From NCBI RefSeq assembly GCF_024138715.1, contig NZ_CP092074.1, forward strand, positions 5,084,001 through 5,148,000: a stretch of DNA of 64,000 bases, in the 5' to 3' direction. The DNA is from Emticicia sp. 21SJ11W-3 (GTDB lineage Bacteria; Bacteroidota; Bacteroidia; Cytophagales; Spirosomataceae). The notes below the pieces were generated by a model. The model searched no databases, was not told the origin of the DNA, and saw only the letters and a list, made by a program, of their open reading frames with translations. A program made the position numbers and the translations under genes. Below are positions 16,625 to 25,630 of the stretch, in pieces (position 1 is the first letter of the stretch; each line of letters starts with the position of its first letter).

Positions 16625-19159
16625 ATGAAAAAAATACTACTCTTATTCTTCATCACCTTACAAATTAATTCTTTCGGGCAGGTGGCCGACAGCTATTACC
16701 TGCCACAAAATGTAAATTATAACCCCAAAATACCTACACCAAAGCAGTTTCTTGGTTATCAGGTTGGCGAGCAACACGTTACACCTTATGAGCAGTATGC
16801 TTATATGAAAGAACTGGCTCGGTTATCAGACCGGTTCAAGGTAGAGGTTTATGGCAAGACTTTCGAAAACCGTGAGCTATTGTTGCTGACGGTAACCTCG
16901 CCACAAAACCATGCGAAACTGGACCAGATAAAAGCAGAGCACCAGAAACTGGTGAACCCGGGGCAATCTGGCAGCCTGGATTTGAAAAAAATGCCTATTG
17001 TTGTCTGGATGGGCTACTCGGTGCATGGGAATGAAGCCAGCGGCACTAACTCTAACCTGATGTCGGCGTATTATCTGGCCGCGGCACAGGGTCCGGGAGT
17101 TGACTCCTTACTAAACGAGGCCATTATTCTGATTGACCCATGTATTAATGCCGACGGAGGCAACCGCTTTGCTACCTGGGTGAATATCAACCGAAGCAAT
17201 AATCTGGTAAGTGATATCAACAGCCGGGAGTTCAGCGAAACCTGGCCGAACGGCCGTACTAATCATTACTGGTTTGATTTAAACCGCGACTGGCTGTACC
17301 AGCAAATGCCTGAAAGTAAAGGCCGGCTGGTGAAATTCTACGAATGGAGACCTAATATTCTGACTGACCACCATGAGATGGGAAGTGCGTCTACCTTCTT
17401 TTTTCAACCGGGTATCCCATCACGTACGCACCCGCTTACTCCCAAAAGCAATATTGAACTGACAGCCAAAATAGGAAAATATCACGCTCAGGGGCTAGAC
17501 AGAATCAATTCTGCTTACTATACACAAGAGAACTACGACGACTTTTACTACGGAAAAGGCTCTACCCTACCCGATGTGAACGGGTCTATTGGTATACTTT
17601 TCGAACAAGCATCGTCTCGCGGGCATTTGCAGGAAACAGTTAACGGACTGCTGAGTTTTCCTTTCACTATCCGCAATCAGGTTTCTGCCACGTTTTCAAC
17701 GCTGAAAGCAGCCCGCGAAATGCGGGTAGAACTGCTGGAACACATGCGCAATTTTTATAAAGAAGGCTCAAATGATGCCGTAAAAGCCTATGTATTTGGT
17801 GGAAGCAAAGATGCTGTAAAAACCTGGGAGATGGTAAATATGCTAAAAAGAAACCAGGTAGATGTTTATAAACTGGGTAAAGACGAAACCATAGACGGCA
17901 ATGCGTTCGACAAGGCGACTTCTTTTGCGGTACCAATGAACCAGCCACAGCATCGCCTTATCAAATCAATGTTCGAGAAGAGAACCAAGTTTGAAGACAG
18001 CCTTTTCTATGACATTTCGGCGTGGTCGTTACAATATTGTATGAATGTGCCTACGGCTGAAGCTAAAGCAGCTGTTTCGCTGGGCGAGAAAGTGCATGTA
18101 AACGAGTTTCCGAAAGGGAAGGTTTATGGCAATAGTACTTATGCCTATTTCTTTGAATGGAACAGCTATTTTGCGCCAAGAACTGCCTATGAATTACTAG
18201 ATAAAGGTTATACCCTTAAAGTAGCTATTGAACCCCTCACGGCTATTGTAGGCGGAAAAGAACAGAAGTTTGACTACGGCTCCATACAAATAATATGCAA
18301 CGGTAACGACCCCGGCGCTTTGCTGCAAACACTTGCCGACCGTGACGGAGTTAATTTCTATGCTACTACCACCGGCCTTACACCTGCCGGAATTGACCTT
18401 GGAAGTGAGAAATTCCGCAAATTGAAATTGCCTAAGGTTTTGATGCTGGCGGGCCCGGGTGTAAATGCCAATGATGCCGGAGAAATTTGGCACCTGCTAG
18501 ACCAACGCATCAACATACCTCTGACTTTTGCTGATATTGAAACAGCCAATAGGGTTAATCTGGACAAATACACGCATATTGTGCTTTCGGGTGGTAACTA
18601 TAATAATTTATCGGACGAGAAAATCAGACGCTTCATACAAGGTGGTGGCGTGTTGGTTGCCATGACAGAAGCCGCCGAATGGGCAGCCAATAAAAAACTG
18701 GCTTCAATAACTGTAAAGCCAAGACCGGATAACAATGGCAGCGGAAAAAGACCTTATGTTTTGCAGGAGAAATACAGCGGAGCCATGGAAACGGCCGGAA
18801 CCATATTTGAAACAAAAATAGACCCTACTCACCCAATTTGTTTCGGATACCCGCAGGAAAAACTGGCATTGTTTAAAGACAACAACATCTTCTTTGAAGA
18901 CACCAAAAACCCTTATAATACGCCAATTATTTTCACAAGTAATCCATTAATTGCGGGCTATGTTCATCCAAAAAATGAAGCTTTAATTAAAAACTCACCC
19001 GCTGTTATTACACAGAATTTGGGTGCCGGGAAAATCATTCTGATGTCGGAGAACCCGAATTTCCGGGCATTCTGGTACGGAACCAACAAGTTGTTTCTGA
19101 ATGCTCTTTTCTTTGGACACACCATTGGTGGTGGCCGTTTTGGTGGTGAAGAAGAGTAA
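16625..19159 (+). CDS. Secreted M14-family zinc carboxypeptidase-like protein
   Basis: The ATG at 16625 begins a signal peptide (MKKILLLFFITLQINSFGQ); an in-frame ATG at 16598 lacks support. The 844-residue mature-type protein has an N-terminal M14 peptidase domain (about 45-370) with the zinc motif HGNEASG (His134, Glu137) and a later DHHEMG (His249/His250) supplying the third ligand. The C-terminal part (about 590-840) resembles a class-I amidotransferase-like fold (LMLAGPGVNANDAGE, IVLSGGNYNNLSDEKIRRFIQGGGVL). Such large M14 proteins are common in Bacteroidota and are thought to degrade peptides outside the cytoplasm. It is a single-gene unit closed by the hairpin at 19176. Confidence 0.88.
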   Translation: MKKILLLFFITLQINSFGQVADSYYLPQNVNYNPKIPTPKQFLGYQVGEQHVTPYEQYAYMKELARLSDRFKVEVYGKTFENRELLLLTVTSPQNHAKLDQIKAEHQKLVNPGQSGSLDLKKMPIVVWMGYSVHGNEASGTNSNLMSAYYLAAAQGPGVDSLLNEAIILIDPCINADGGNRFATWVNINRSNNLVSDINSREFSETWPNGRTNHYWFDLNRDWLYQQMPESKGRLVKFYEWRPNILTDHHEMGSASTFFFQPGIPSRTHPLTPKSNIELTAKIGKYHAQGLDRINSAYYTQENYDDFYYGKGSTLPDVNGSIGILFEQASSRGHLQETVNGLLSFPFTIRNQVSATFSTLKAAREMRVELLEHMRNFYKEGSNDAVKAYVFGGSKDAVKTWEMVNMLKRNQVDVYKLGKDETIDGNAFDKATSFAVPMNQPQHRLIKSMFEKRTKFEDSLFYDISAWSLQYCMNVPTAEAKAAVSLGEKVHVNEFPKGKVYGNSTYAYFFEWNSYFAPRTAYELLDKGYTLKVAIEPLTAIVGGKEQKFDYGSIQIICNGNDPGALLQTLADRDGVNFYATTTGLTPAGIDLGSEKFRKLKLPKVLMLAGPGVNANDAGEIWHLLDQRINIPLTFADIETANRVNLDKYTHIVLSGGNYNNLSDEKIRRFIQGGGVLVAMTEAAEWAANKKLASITVKPRPDNNGSGKRPYVLQEKYSGAMETAGTIFETKIDPTHPICFGYPQEKLALFKDNNIFFEDTKNPYNTPIIFTSNPLIAGYVHPKNEALIKNSPAVITQNLGAGKIILMSENPNFRAFWYGTNKLFLNALFFGHTIGGGRFGGEEE

Positions 19160-19175
19160 ATGCCCCCATTGCAGG

Positions 19176-19216
19176 CAAAAAGCCCTTTCAGGAATATGTA
19201 CTGAAAGGGCTTTTTG
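19176..19216. terminator. Bidirectional terminator
   Basis: Perfect 16-base arms (19176-19191 and 19201-19216, CAAAAAGCCCTTTCAG and complement) enclose a 9-base loop between two convergent genes. A and T runs at the ends allow termination in both directions. Confidence 0.9.
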
Positions 19217-19217
19217 T

Positions 19218-20261
19218 TTATTTATTAACGGCGCTTTCGTTTAGTGTAATGCTTCCTTTGGTTGCATCAATAGTAGCTTTAATACCAACAGGTACAGTAA
19301 ATTTATCTTTTATATGGCCTATCATAGCGCCTGAGAATGCCGGGATGCTCAAGGGCCTGATATGGTCTTCAAAAATATCTTCCATAGTTAAAGAGCCATA
19401 GCCTCCTTTTGACGGCGGGCAGTCGGTACACTTACCAAATATAAAACCCGAAAGCTGGTTTAAAATACCTGCCAGTTTCAGTTGGGTAATCATCCTGTCC
19501 ATACGGTAAATATCTTCCCCCACATCTTCCAGAAATAATATGTTGCCCTTAAAATCAGGCACATAAGGCGAACCAAGTATATGGCTCAATACAGTCAGGT
19601 TGCCACCAAGTAATGTGCCTGTAGCTACTCCGGGATTAATGATATTTATACGGTCATCTACCTGCACCAGATTATCCCCTTTTTTTACCGGATTGGTCAT
19701 TTGCACGGCATTGGCTTCTATCAATACATTCTTAAAATTTTCAACAGAAAAGCTGTTCCAGGTTGAAGAACCTACCGGCCCATGAAAAGTAACAAGCCCT
19801 GTCTGGCTGTAAATGCCCAGCAACAAAGCGGTTATGTCGCTGTAGCCAATAAAAACTTTAGGGTTTTGCTGAATGGTTTTATAATCAAGCAAAGGTAGAA
19901 TTCTGGCACAACCCCAGCCGCCATGCATGGCCATTATGCCGTTAATGCTTTTATCGGCAAACATTTTATTGATGTCGGCGGCTCTGTCGGCATCTGTTCC
20001 TGCCAGATACCCGTATCGGTCAAACATGTGGTCGCCCTTTTTCACTTTAAAACCCAATGTTTCCAGGCTTTCAATGGTTATCTGCACTTCTTCTTTTAAA
20101 AATGCCGAATAGGCCGGGCAAACCAGCCCGATGGTATCGCCCGGTTTCAGCGCCGCCGGTTTTAAAGTTTTAAGCTGGTTATCAGGAAAAGAAAAATTCA
20201 GATTGGCCAGCCCTATACCAGCCAGCAGGCTTGAACTGAGAAAATGTCGACGATCAGGCAT
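19218..20261 (-). CDS. LD-carboxypeptidase, S66 family
   Basis: The enzyme removes the terminal D-Ala from muramoyl tetrapeptides during murein recycling. The 347-residue protein has an N-terminal signal sequence with a twin Arg (MPDRRHFLSSSLLAGIGL), suggesting Tat export, so it acts outside the cytoplasm, unlike E. coli LdcA. The catalytic Ser lies in IGYSDITALL (about 148), with the Glu of LFLEDVGEDIYRMDRM and the His of GHIKDKFTVPVG completing the Ser-Glu-His triad. LKPGDTIGLVCPAY is the family N-terminal motif. The stop lies just after the shared terminator. Confidence 0.92.
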   Translation of the reverse strand: MPDRRHFLSSSLLAGIGLANLNFSFPDNQLKTLKPAALKPGDTIGLVCPAYSAFLKEEVQITIESLETLGFKVKKGDHMFDRYGYLAGTDADRAADINKMFADKSINGIMAMHGGWGCARILPLLDYKTIQQNPKVFIGYSDITALLLGIYSQTGLVTFHGPVGSSTWNSFSVENFKNVLIEANAVQMTNPVKKGDNLVQVDDRINIINPGVATGTLLGGNLTVLSHILGSPYVPDFKGNILFLEDVGEDIYRMDRMITQLKLAGILNQLSGFIFGKCTDCPPSKGGYGSLTMEDIFEDHIRPLSIPAFSGAMIGHIKDKFTVPVGIKATIDATKGSITLNESAVNK

Positions 20262-20318
20262 TTTTTCGATGAAGTAGGTGTGATTAATAAATTTCTATCT
20301 GCTAAACTACAAAAAAAA

Positions 20319-20348
20319 GGGAGTTTATGAACAGATTCACAAACTCCC
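20319..20348 (-). terminator. Terminator after leuA
   Basis: Read leftward, GGGAGTTTGTGAA (20336-20348) pairs with TTCATAAACTCCC (20319-20331), with one G-T pair and a 4-base loop, and is followed by eight T. leuA therefore appears to be transcribed alone. Confidence 0.85.
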
Positions 20349-20373
20349 TTATCAGAATCGACAGGCCTGTTTT

Positions 20374-21528
20374 TCAGGAAACAGCAACCTCTTTCATCAA
20401 CAATACCAGGTCTTTATCATTTACTTCCTTAATTCTGTCGGCAAGCTCAAGGAAGCGACTATACGTATAATCAATTTCGGGTTTATCAAGATTATAACCC
20501 AGTTTTTCCAAACGGTGTTTTAAAGCATGGCGGCCGCTTCTGGCAGTAAGCACAATAGACGACTTATCTACGCCAACCTCTTGCGGGCTGATAATCTCGT
20601 AGTTTTCGGTATGTTTCAGGAAGCCATCCTGATGAATACCCGACGAGTGCGCAAAGGCATTACGGCCCACAATGGCTTTATTGGCCTGCACAGGCATACG
20701 CATGGTATCAGAAACCAAATTACTGATAGGCGCAAGCATGGTGCTTTCAATATTGGTATGATAACCAAGCGATTTGTGCACTTTCAGAATCATGGCTACT
20801 TCTTCCAGCGAAGTATTACCAGCGCGCTCACCAATACCGTTGATGGTTACTTCTACCTGTCTTGCTCCGGCTTGAATACCCGCAATGGTATTGGCAGTAG
20901 CCAGACCTAAATCGTTATGGTTGTGCATGGAAATAATGGCTTTGTCTACATTTGGCACATTATTCATGATATATGAAATACGCTGATACATTTCATGTGG
21001 CAGCACATATCCTGTTGTATCGGGCAGGTTTACTACTGTAGCGCCTGCTTTGATAACCTCGTCGGTCAGTTTTGACAAAAACTCAAGATCGGCACGACCA
21101 GAGTCTTCAGCATAAAACTCTACGTCTTCAACAAACTTTTTAGCATGCTTCACTGCTGAAATGGCCTGTTCAATAATCTGTTCGCGAGTACTGTTAAATT
21201 TATGTTTGATGTGAATATCAGAAGCCCCAATACCGGTATGTATACGCGGCCGTTTGGCATATTTCAGGGCTTCAGCAGCAGACTCAATGTCACCCTTGAT
21301 TGCTCTTGAAAGGGCACAAACCGTTGGTTCTGTAACGGCTTTAGAAACCGCTACAACAGAGTTGAAATCGCCGGGACTTGAAATCGGGAAACCTGCTTCA
21401 ATAATATCGACACCCAGCTTTTCCAGCTGCTTGGCAATCATAACCTTTTCGTCGGTTGTTAACTGGCAACCGGGCACTTGTTCTCCATCTCGTAAGGTGG
21501 TGTCGAAAACATAAATTTTCTGGCTCAT
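20374..21528 (-). CDS. leuA: 2-isopropylmalate synthase, short form without regulatory domain
   Basis: This enzyme condenses 2-ketoisovalerate with acetyl-CoA in the first committed step of leucine synthesis. The catalytic TIM barrel shows [12 protein letters not shown] (about 9-20), with metal- and substrate-binding residues, and [37 protein letters not shown] (in two pieces, about 199-235), the second family signature. At 384 residues it stops after the linker helices and lacks the C-terminal LeuA dimer domain, present in the usual roughly 510-residue enzyme, that binds leucine. No leuBCD genes are adjacent. Homocitrate or citramalate synthase is an alternative, but the leucine-codon leader upstream (21637-21693) favours leuA. 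Confidence 0.85.
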   Translation of the reverse strand: MSQKIYVFDTTLRDGEQVPGCQLTTDEKVMIAKQLEKLGVDIIEAGFPISSPGDFNSVVAVSKAVTEPTVCALSRAIKGDIESAAEALKYAKRPRIHTGIGASDIHIKHKFNSTREQIIEQAISAVKHAKKFVEDVEFYAEDSGRADLEFLSKLTDEVIKAGATVVNLPDTTGYVLPHEMYQRISYIMNNVPNVDKAIISMHNHNDLGLATANTIAGIQAGARQVEVTINGIGERAGNTSLEEVAMILKVHKSLGYHTNIESTMLAPISNLVSDTMRMPVQANKAIVGRNAFAHSSGIHQDGFLKHTENYEIISPQEVGVDKSSIVLTARSGRHALKHRLEKLGYNLDKPEIDYTYSRFLELADRIKEVNDKDLVLLMKEVAVS

Positions 21529-21576
21529 TGCTTAATGAGGTGTTTAGTTATTTTTACTACTTCTTTTTTCTCGCAA

Positions 21577-21613
21577 AAAAGCCCTTTCTCACCATGTGCA
21601 AGAAAGGGCTTTT
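21577..21613 (-). terminator. Attenuator terminator hairpin in leuA leader
   Basis: Read leftward, a 13-base arm (21601-21613, AAAAGCCCTTTCT) pairs perfectly with AGAAAGGGCTTTT (21577-21589) around an 11-base loop and runs into six T. It lies between the leuA promoter and the leuA start, about 50 bases before the ATG, so it would stop transcription before the gene unless disrupted. Confidence 0.85.
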
Positions 21614-21642
21614 GATTTATACAAAGTCTCCGTTTCTCACAC
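21596..21642 (-). promoter_or_regulatory. Candidate antiterminator pairing in leuA leader
   Basis: Read leftward, GTGTGAGAAACGG (21630-21642), which spans the leader stop codon, can pair with CCCTTTCTTGCAC (21596-21608): ten continuous pairs including two G-U, one C-C mismatch, then two G-C pairs. The second strand covers most of the terminator's 5' arm, so the two helices are mutually exclusive, as in ribosome-mediated attenuation. Confidence 0.7.
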
Positions 21643-21693
21643 TGAAAAGCTGAGCAGAAGGAGAAGTGAAATTGCGATTACGTTTTGTTTCAA
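21637..21693 (-). CDS. Leucine leader peptide of leuA (18 codons)
   Basis: A short frame read leftward from a TTG at 21691-21693 encodes MKQNVIAISLLLLLSFSV and ends with TGA at 21637-21639. Five consecutive codons (21652-21666) specify leucine, using CTT, CTC and CTG. It starts about 25 bases downstream of a well-formed promoter and ends just before the terminator. Stalling at these codons under leucine shortage would leave 21630-21642 free to form the antiterminator, while a ribosome reaching the stop would cover it. No ATG is available in frame, so TTG initiation is inferred. Confidence 0.65.
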   Translation of the reverse strand: MKQNVIAISLLLLLSFSV

Positions 21694-21718
21694 TTGCTTT
21701 TTGAAATTACTAAGGACA

Positions 21719-21749
21719 CAAATTTAACACATTATTTTTTTCCGGCAAA
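21719..21749 (-). promoter_or_regulatory. leuA promoter
   Basis: Read leftward, TTTG (21746-21749), then 19 bases, then TAAATTTG (21719-21726) is an exact match to the Bacteroidota vegetative promoter TTTG-N19-TAnnTTTG. Transcription would start near 21713, placing the whole leader and attenuator in the transcript. Confidence 0.8.
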
Positions 21750-22070
21750 AACTTCTTTTTATTTTTTTCAAACCGGGCTTACTGCTTTTTTAACTACTGT
21801 AAGGGTTTCCGGTTTCAGGGTTATATACTGTGTTTTGGCAGGTTCAGGCTATCAATAGAGGATATTTCAACCACCTTCAGGATAGGGCACCTGCTTTTTT
21901 ATTATCATTTAATAAATATTTAAACGACTGAATATTAGGCACTTATATATTAGGTCATTTTTGACACAAATAGGCTTGCCGTATAAATCAACAGGGTTTA
22001 TTCGGTAATTCTCATAAATAGTTATTATTTTTGCGACGTTCTCAGGGTTAAGAAATATTTTATTTTAAAT
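21750..22070. other. Spacer between leuA promoter and pyruvate kinase
   Basis: This 321-base AT-rich spacer has one structured element: GCAGGT (21838-21843) and GCTATC (21848-21853) pair in order with ACCTGC (21889-21894) and GATAG (21881-21885), followed by six T on the plus strand. It could be a small RNA terminator or gene remnant. Minus-strand frames around 21785-21900 look faintly protein-like but are broken by stops. A pyk promoter candidate TATTTTTG lies at 22026-22033. Confidence 0.4.
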
Positions 22071-23522
22071 ATGCACAGAAAAACCAAAATTGTAGCCACA
22101 GTCGGACCAGCTTCTGAAAGTGAAGAAATGCTATTGGCACTGGCTAAAGCCGGTGTAAATGTTTTCCGTTTAAATTTCTCTCACGGAACCCACGAAGACC
22201 ACCAGATGCGTATTAGCCGTATCAGGAAAATAAACGCTGAACATGGTTTTAAATGCGCTATTCTGCAGGATTTACAAGGCCCGAAAATCAGAATAGGCCA
22301 GATGGAAACAGGTAATGAGGGTGTTGAAATTTTTGCTGGCGACAAACTGGTATTTACTAACGAAGATGTAATCGGAAACGGTCAGCGTGTGAGCACCCCT
22401 TATAAGGGTATGTATCAGGACGTGAAGCTGGGTGAAAGAATATTGATGGACGACGGCAAGCTGGAAGTAAAAGTAACCGGCGTTGACGGAATGGACGTTA
22501 TTACAGAAGTAGTATATGGCGGCCTTTTAAAACAAAAGAAAGGTGTAAACCTGCCTAATACCAATATTTCTCAGCCATCGGTTACAGAAAAAGACTGGGA
22601 AGACCTGAAATTTGGTTTATTGAATGATGTAGACTGGATAGCCCTTTCTTTTGTAAGAACAGCAGACGAAATAAAGGATATACAGAATTACATAAAAGCG
22701 CAGGGAAAAGAGGCAAAGGTTATTGCCAAGATAGAAAAGCCGGAAGCGGTTGACAACATGGACTCTATCATTGCCGCAACAGATGGTATTATGGTAGCCC
22801 GTGGAGACCTCGGTGTGGAGATTCCGTCAGAAGACGTGCCATTGATTCAGAAAGCTTTGGTTGAAAAATCTAATCTGGCTGCCAAACCTGTAATTGTGGC
22901 AACACAAATGCTTGAAAGCATGATTGACAGCCCCCGCCCAACCCGTGCAGAGGTTGGTGATGTGGCCAATGCTGTATTAGATGGTGCAGATGCCGTAATG
23001 CTAAGTGCAGAAAGCGCCTCTGGTAAATATCCTATTCTTGCGGTTGAAACAATGGTAAAAACCATTGAAAAAGTAGAGAACGAAGCCGACTGGAAGAAAT
23101 TATATTACCGCCACCATGCCCGTGTTACGGAAGACTCTTATAAGTCTGAAGAAAAAGAAAACGATAACGTGGTAATGAACGCCTGCCGCCTGGCACGTGA
23201 CCTGAAAGTAAAAGCCATCATTGGCATTACTACCTCTGGTTATACGGCTGTTCGTTTATCGCATCACCGCCCTAAGGCCAATACATTTATCTTCACCGGA
23301 AACGAAAAGCTTTTAACCCAGTTGAGTTTGTATTCGGGCATTACTGCTTTTAAATACAATCACCTGAAAGATAAAAGTGTAGAAGAAGTAGTGGCTAACA
23401 TCAGAGATACCCTGGTTGAAAAAGGAGAGCTTGCTGCCGGAGATTTGTTTGTAAATACCCTAAGTATGCCTCTTCATGAAAACCACCGGACCAACACTAT
23501 CAAATTAAGCCGGGTTGAATAA
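22071..23522 (+). CDS. pyk: Pyruvate kinase
   Basis: This glycolytic enzyme transfers phosphate from phosphoenolpyruvate to ADP, yielding pyruvate and ATP. The 483-residue protein has the start RKTKIVATVGPAS, NFSHG (substrate and K+ site), the active-site motif IAKIEKPEAVDN (about 223-234) with the catalytic Lys, and VARGDLGVEIP for metal binding. The C-terminal allosteric domain (about 355-475) is complete. It is monocistronic, divergent from leuA, with a TAnnTTTG element at 22026-22033 and a terminator at 23543. Confidence 0.97.
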   Translation: MHRKTKIVATVGPASESEEMLLALAKAGVNVFRLNFSHGTHEDHQMRISRIRKINAEHGFKCAILQDLQGPKIRIGQMETGNEGVEIFAGDKLVFTNEDVIGNGQRVSTPYKGMYQDVKLGERILMDDGKLEVKVTGVDGMDVITEVVYGGLLKQKKGVNLPNTNISQPSVTEKDWEDLKFGLLNDVDWIALSFVRTADEIKDIQNYIKAQGKEAKVIAKIEKPEAVDNMDSIIAATDGIMVARGDLGVEIPSEDVPLIQKALVEKSNLAAKPVIVATQMLESMIDSPRPTRAEVGDVANAVLDGADAVMLSAESASGKYPILAVETMVKTIEKVENEADWKKLYYRHHARVTEDSYKSEEKENDNVVMNACRLARDLKVKAIIGITTSGYTAVRLSHHRPKANTFIFTGNEKLLTQLSLYSGITAFKYNHLKDKSVEEVVANIRDTLVEKGELAAGDLFVNTLSMPLHENHRTNTIKLSRVE

Positions 23523-23542
23523 TACTAATCTGAACCATATAG

Positions 23543-23573
23543 AAAAGAGCTCGTCGTTATGATGAGCTCTTTT
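23543..23573. terminator. Bidirectional terminator between pyk and dinB
   Basis: AAAAGAGCTC (23543-23552) pairs with GAGCTCTTTT (23564-23573) around an 11-base loop, between convergent genes. Confidence 0.85.
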
Positions 23574-23575
23574 CG

Positions 23576-24646
23576 TTAGAAGTCAATCGTTAGCTGCCTT
23601 CCGGCCATTTCTTCTTCAAAAGCCAGATTTGATAAATAAATACCCAGTAACCGAACACCCTTGGGCATTGGTAAAAGGGCATGCAGCAACTCATAAGATA
23701 TTTTTGCCAGCAATGTTTCTTCAAGTACCGGTAATTGTGAAGTGCGGCTACGGGTGATGCTCTCAAAGTCGGCGAATTTTATCTTCAATGTAATGGTTTT
23801 ACCATAGGCTTTTATGCGGGTCATGCGGCGCCAGAGTTGTTCCAGTATATCGTCCATTTCTCTGTAAAGGTCTTCCGGCTCTGTAAAGTCTTTGTCAAAG
23901 GTATTCTCTACTCCTACCGATTTCCGTATGCTATCGGGGTTAACCGGGCGGTTATCTACCCCATGGGCAATATCAAAATAATAGCCCCCCATTTTACCAA
24001 AATGATTTGTGAGAAACTCAACACTTTTGGCTTTCAGGTCTTTACCGGTAAAAATGCCCATTTTGTTCATTTTTTCGGCTGTTACTCTGCCAATTCCATG
24101 AAATTTGCCAATCTCTAATACTTCTACAAATTTTTCGGCCTGTGAGGGTTTAATAACAAACAATCCGTCGGGCTTTCTGTAGTCTGAGGCAATTTTGGCA
24201 AGGAATTTATTGATTGAAACCCCGGCAGAGGCAGTGAGTCCGGTTTTCTGTTTAATTCGCTCTTTTATTTCCTGCGCTATTTGTGTGGCGGTTTCTATTC
24301 CTTTCAGGTTTTCGGTTACATCAAGATATGCTTCATCGAGCGATAGCGGCTCAACCAAAGGCGTATATTCAAGAAAAATCTCTCTGATTTCTACTGATAC
24401 CTGTTTGTAGACTTCAAAGCGCGGCTTTACGAAGATTAATTGCGGACATTTCTGCCTGGCTATTCTGGACGACATGGCCGAGCGCACACCAAATTTGCGG
24501 GCCTCGTAGCTGGCAGCAGCTACCACACCCCGCTCACGGCTTCCACCTACGGCAATGGGTTTGCCCCGCAAATCGGCAAAGTCTCGCTGCTCTACCGATG
24601 CGTAGAAAGCATCCATGTCAATATGAATAATTTTACGGCTTGCCAC
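23576..24646 (-). CDS. dinB: DNA polymerase IV (Y-family translesion polymerase)
   Basis: This low-fidelity polymerase extends past damaged or mismatched DNA. The 356-residue protein begins HIDMDAFYASVEQRD, with the first catalytic Asp pair, and has the second acidic motif SLDEAYLDVT (about 102-111). GVSINKFLAKIASDYRKPDG and the HhH region GIGRVTAEKMNKMGI follow, then the little-finger domain. It ends in GRQLTIDF, which contains a QLTIDF beta-clamp-binding-like tail. The start at 24646 leaves the usual few residues before the first Asp. It is a single-gene unit; no SOS-box-like palindrome was recognised upstream. Confidence 0.95.
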   Translation of the reverse strand: MASRKIIHIDMDAFYASVEQRDFADLRGKPIAVGGSRERGVVAAASYEARKFGVRSAMSSRIARQKCPQLIFVKPRFEVYKQVSVEIREIFLEYTPLVEPLSLDEAYLDVTENLKGIETATQIAQEIKERIKQKTGLTASAGVSINKFLAKIASDYRKPDGLFVIKPSQAEKFVEVLEIGKFHGIGRVTAEKMNKMGIFTGKDLKAKSVEFLTNHFGKMGGYYFDIAHGVDNRPVNPDSIRKSVGVENTFDKDFTEPEDLYREMDDILEQLWRRMTRIKAYGKTITLKIKFADFESITRSRTSQLPVLEETLLAKISYELLHALLPMPKGVRLLGIYLSNLAFEEEMAGRQLTIDF

Positions 24647-24894
24647 CCCTAAAACCCCTAATATGATATAAGTACTTGTTTAAACAAAGTTATTAATATT
24701 TATACTTATAACATAAAGATAAAATTTCTGACAAAGAATCAACAGTCCAGGCTTGTGCTTATCTCATTTATGCATCAGGGCTTGTGTTCCTTTGAATTTA
24801 GGTTTAGTTTTCAGACATTTGCCTCCGATTCAATAAAAATGTTTGAACACTTGCACTTTTATCTTCCTGCGAGAAGCTAAATTTAATAAAACTG

Positions 24895-25629
24895 ATGAAA
24901 CTAAGCGTTGTTATTCCTGCCTATAACGAACAAGAGAGTATTCCGGAAACCCTGCGCACTTTATATACAACCTTAAAAAAGCACGATATTCCTCACGAAA
25001 TATGGGTTACTAACGATAACTCTAAAGACCAGACACTGGCTGTTCTTGAATCGCTTTCCGGAGAAATTCCGACACTTGTTTTTGAAACCAATAAAGGCCC
25101 GAATGGATTTGGCTACGCTGTACGGTATGGCCTGGAACGTTTCACAGGCGATTGCGTGGCTGTATTTATGGCTGACATGTCTGACGACCCCGAAGACCTT
25201 GTGAAGTATTATAAAACCATGCTTGAGAAAAACGTAGATGCGGTTTATGGCAGCCGTTGGATAAAAGGTGGAAAAGTGATTGATTATCCGCCCCTCAAGA
25301 AGTTTATTAACCGCATTGCCAATTTCATTATTAAAAACATGATGGGTATCAAATATAATGATACCACCAATGCATTCAAGCTATATAAAAGAGAAACCAT
25401 TGAGGGCATTAAGCCGTTCTTATCTCCGCATTTCAATCTCACAGTCGAACTCCCCTTAAAAGCAATTGTGCGCGGATACACGTATGCCGTTGTACCCAAC
25501 AGCTGGACCAACCGCAAGTATGGCGAATCTAAGCTGAAAATTAAAGAAATGGGCAGCCGTTATCTTTTCATTTTGATGTATTGCTGGATTGAAAAGCATT
25601 TCTCAAGAGGAGATTATTTTAAAAAATAA
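24895..25629 (+). CDS. Family 2 glycosyltransferase, polyprenyl-phosphate-sugar synthase-like
   Basis: The 244-residue protein has a GT-A fold: KLSVVIPAYNEQESIPETL at the N terminus, a VTNDNSKDQT nucleotide-binding loop, and MADMSDDPEDL (about 94-104) carrying the acidic metal-binding residues. NAFKLYKRETIEG and the NSWTNRKYGESKLK segment resemble dolichol-phosphate mannose synthases. It lacks C-terminal membrane helices, so it is a peripheral cytoplasmic enzyme that would load a sugar onto a lipid carrier for cell-surface glycans. Donor and acceptor are unknown. It has no operon partners and ends at a terminator at 25631. Confidence 0.85.
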   Translation: MKLSVVIPAYNEQESIPETLRTLYTTLKKHDIPHEIWVTNDNSKDQTLAVLESLSGEIPTLVFETNKGPNGFGYAVRYGLERFTGDCVAVFMADMSDDPEDLVKYYKTMLEKNVDAVYGSRWIKGGKVIDYPPLKKFINRIANFIIKNMMGIKYNDTTNAFKLYKRETIEGIKPFLSPHFNLTVELPLKAIVRGYTYAVVPNSWTNRKYGESKLKIKEMGSRYLFILMYCWIEKHFSRGDYFKK

Positions 25630-25630
25630 C

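Noticed and set aside
20374-21528. Truncation of leuA by frameshift
   Set aside because: I looked for the missing C-terminal domain downstream, but the gene ends cleanly at a stop followed by a strong terminator, with no residual coding sequence. It is a natural short form rather than a broken gene.
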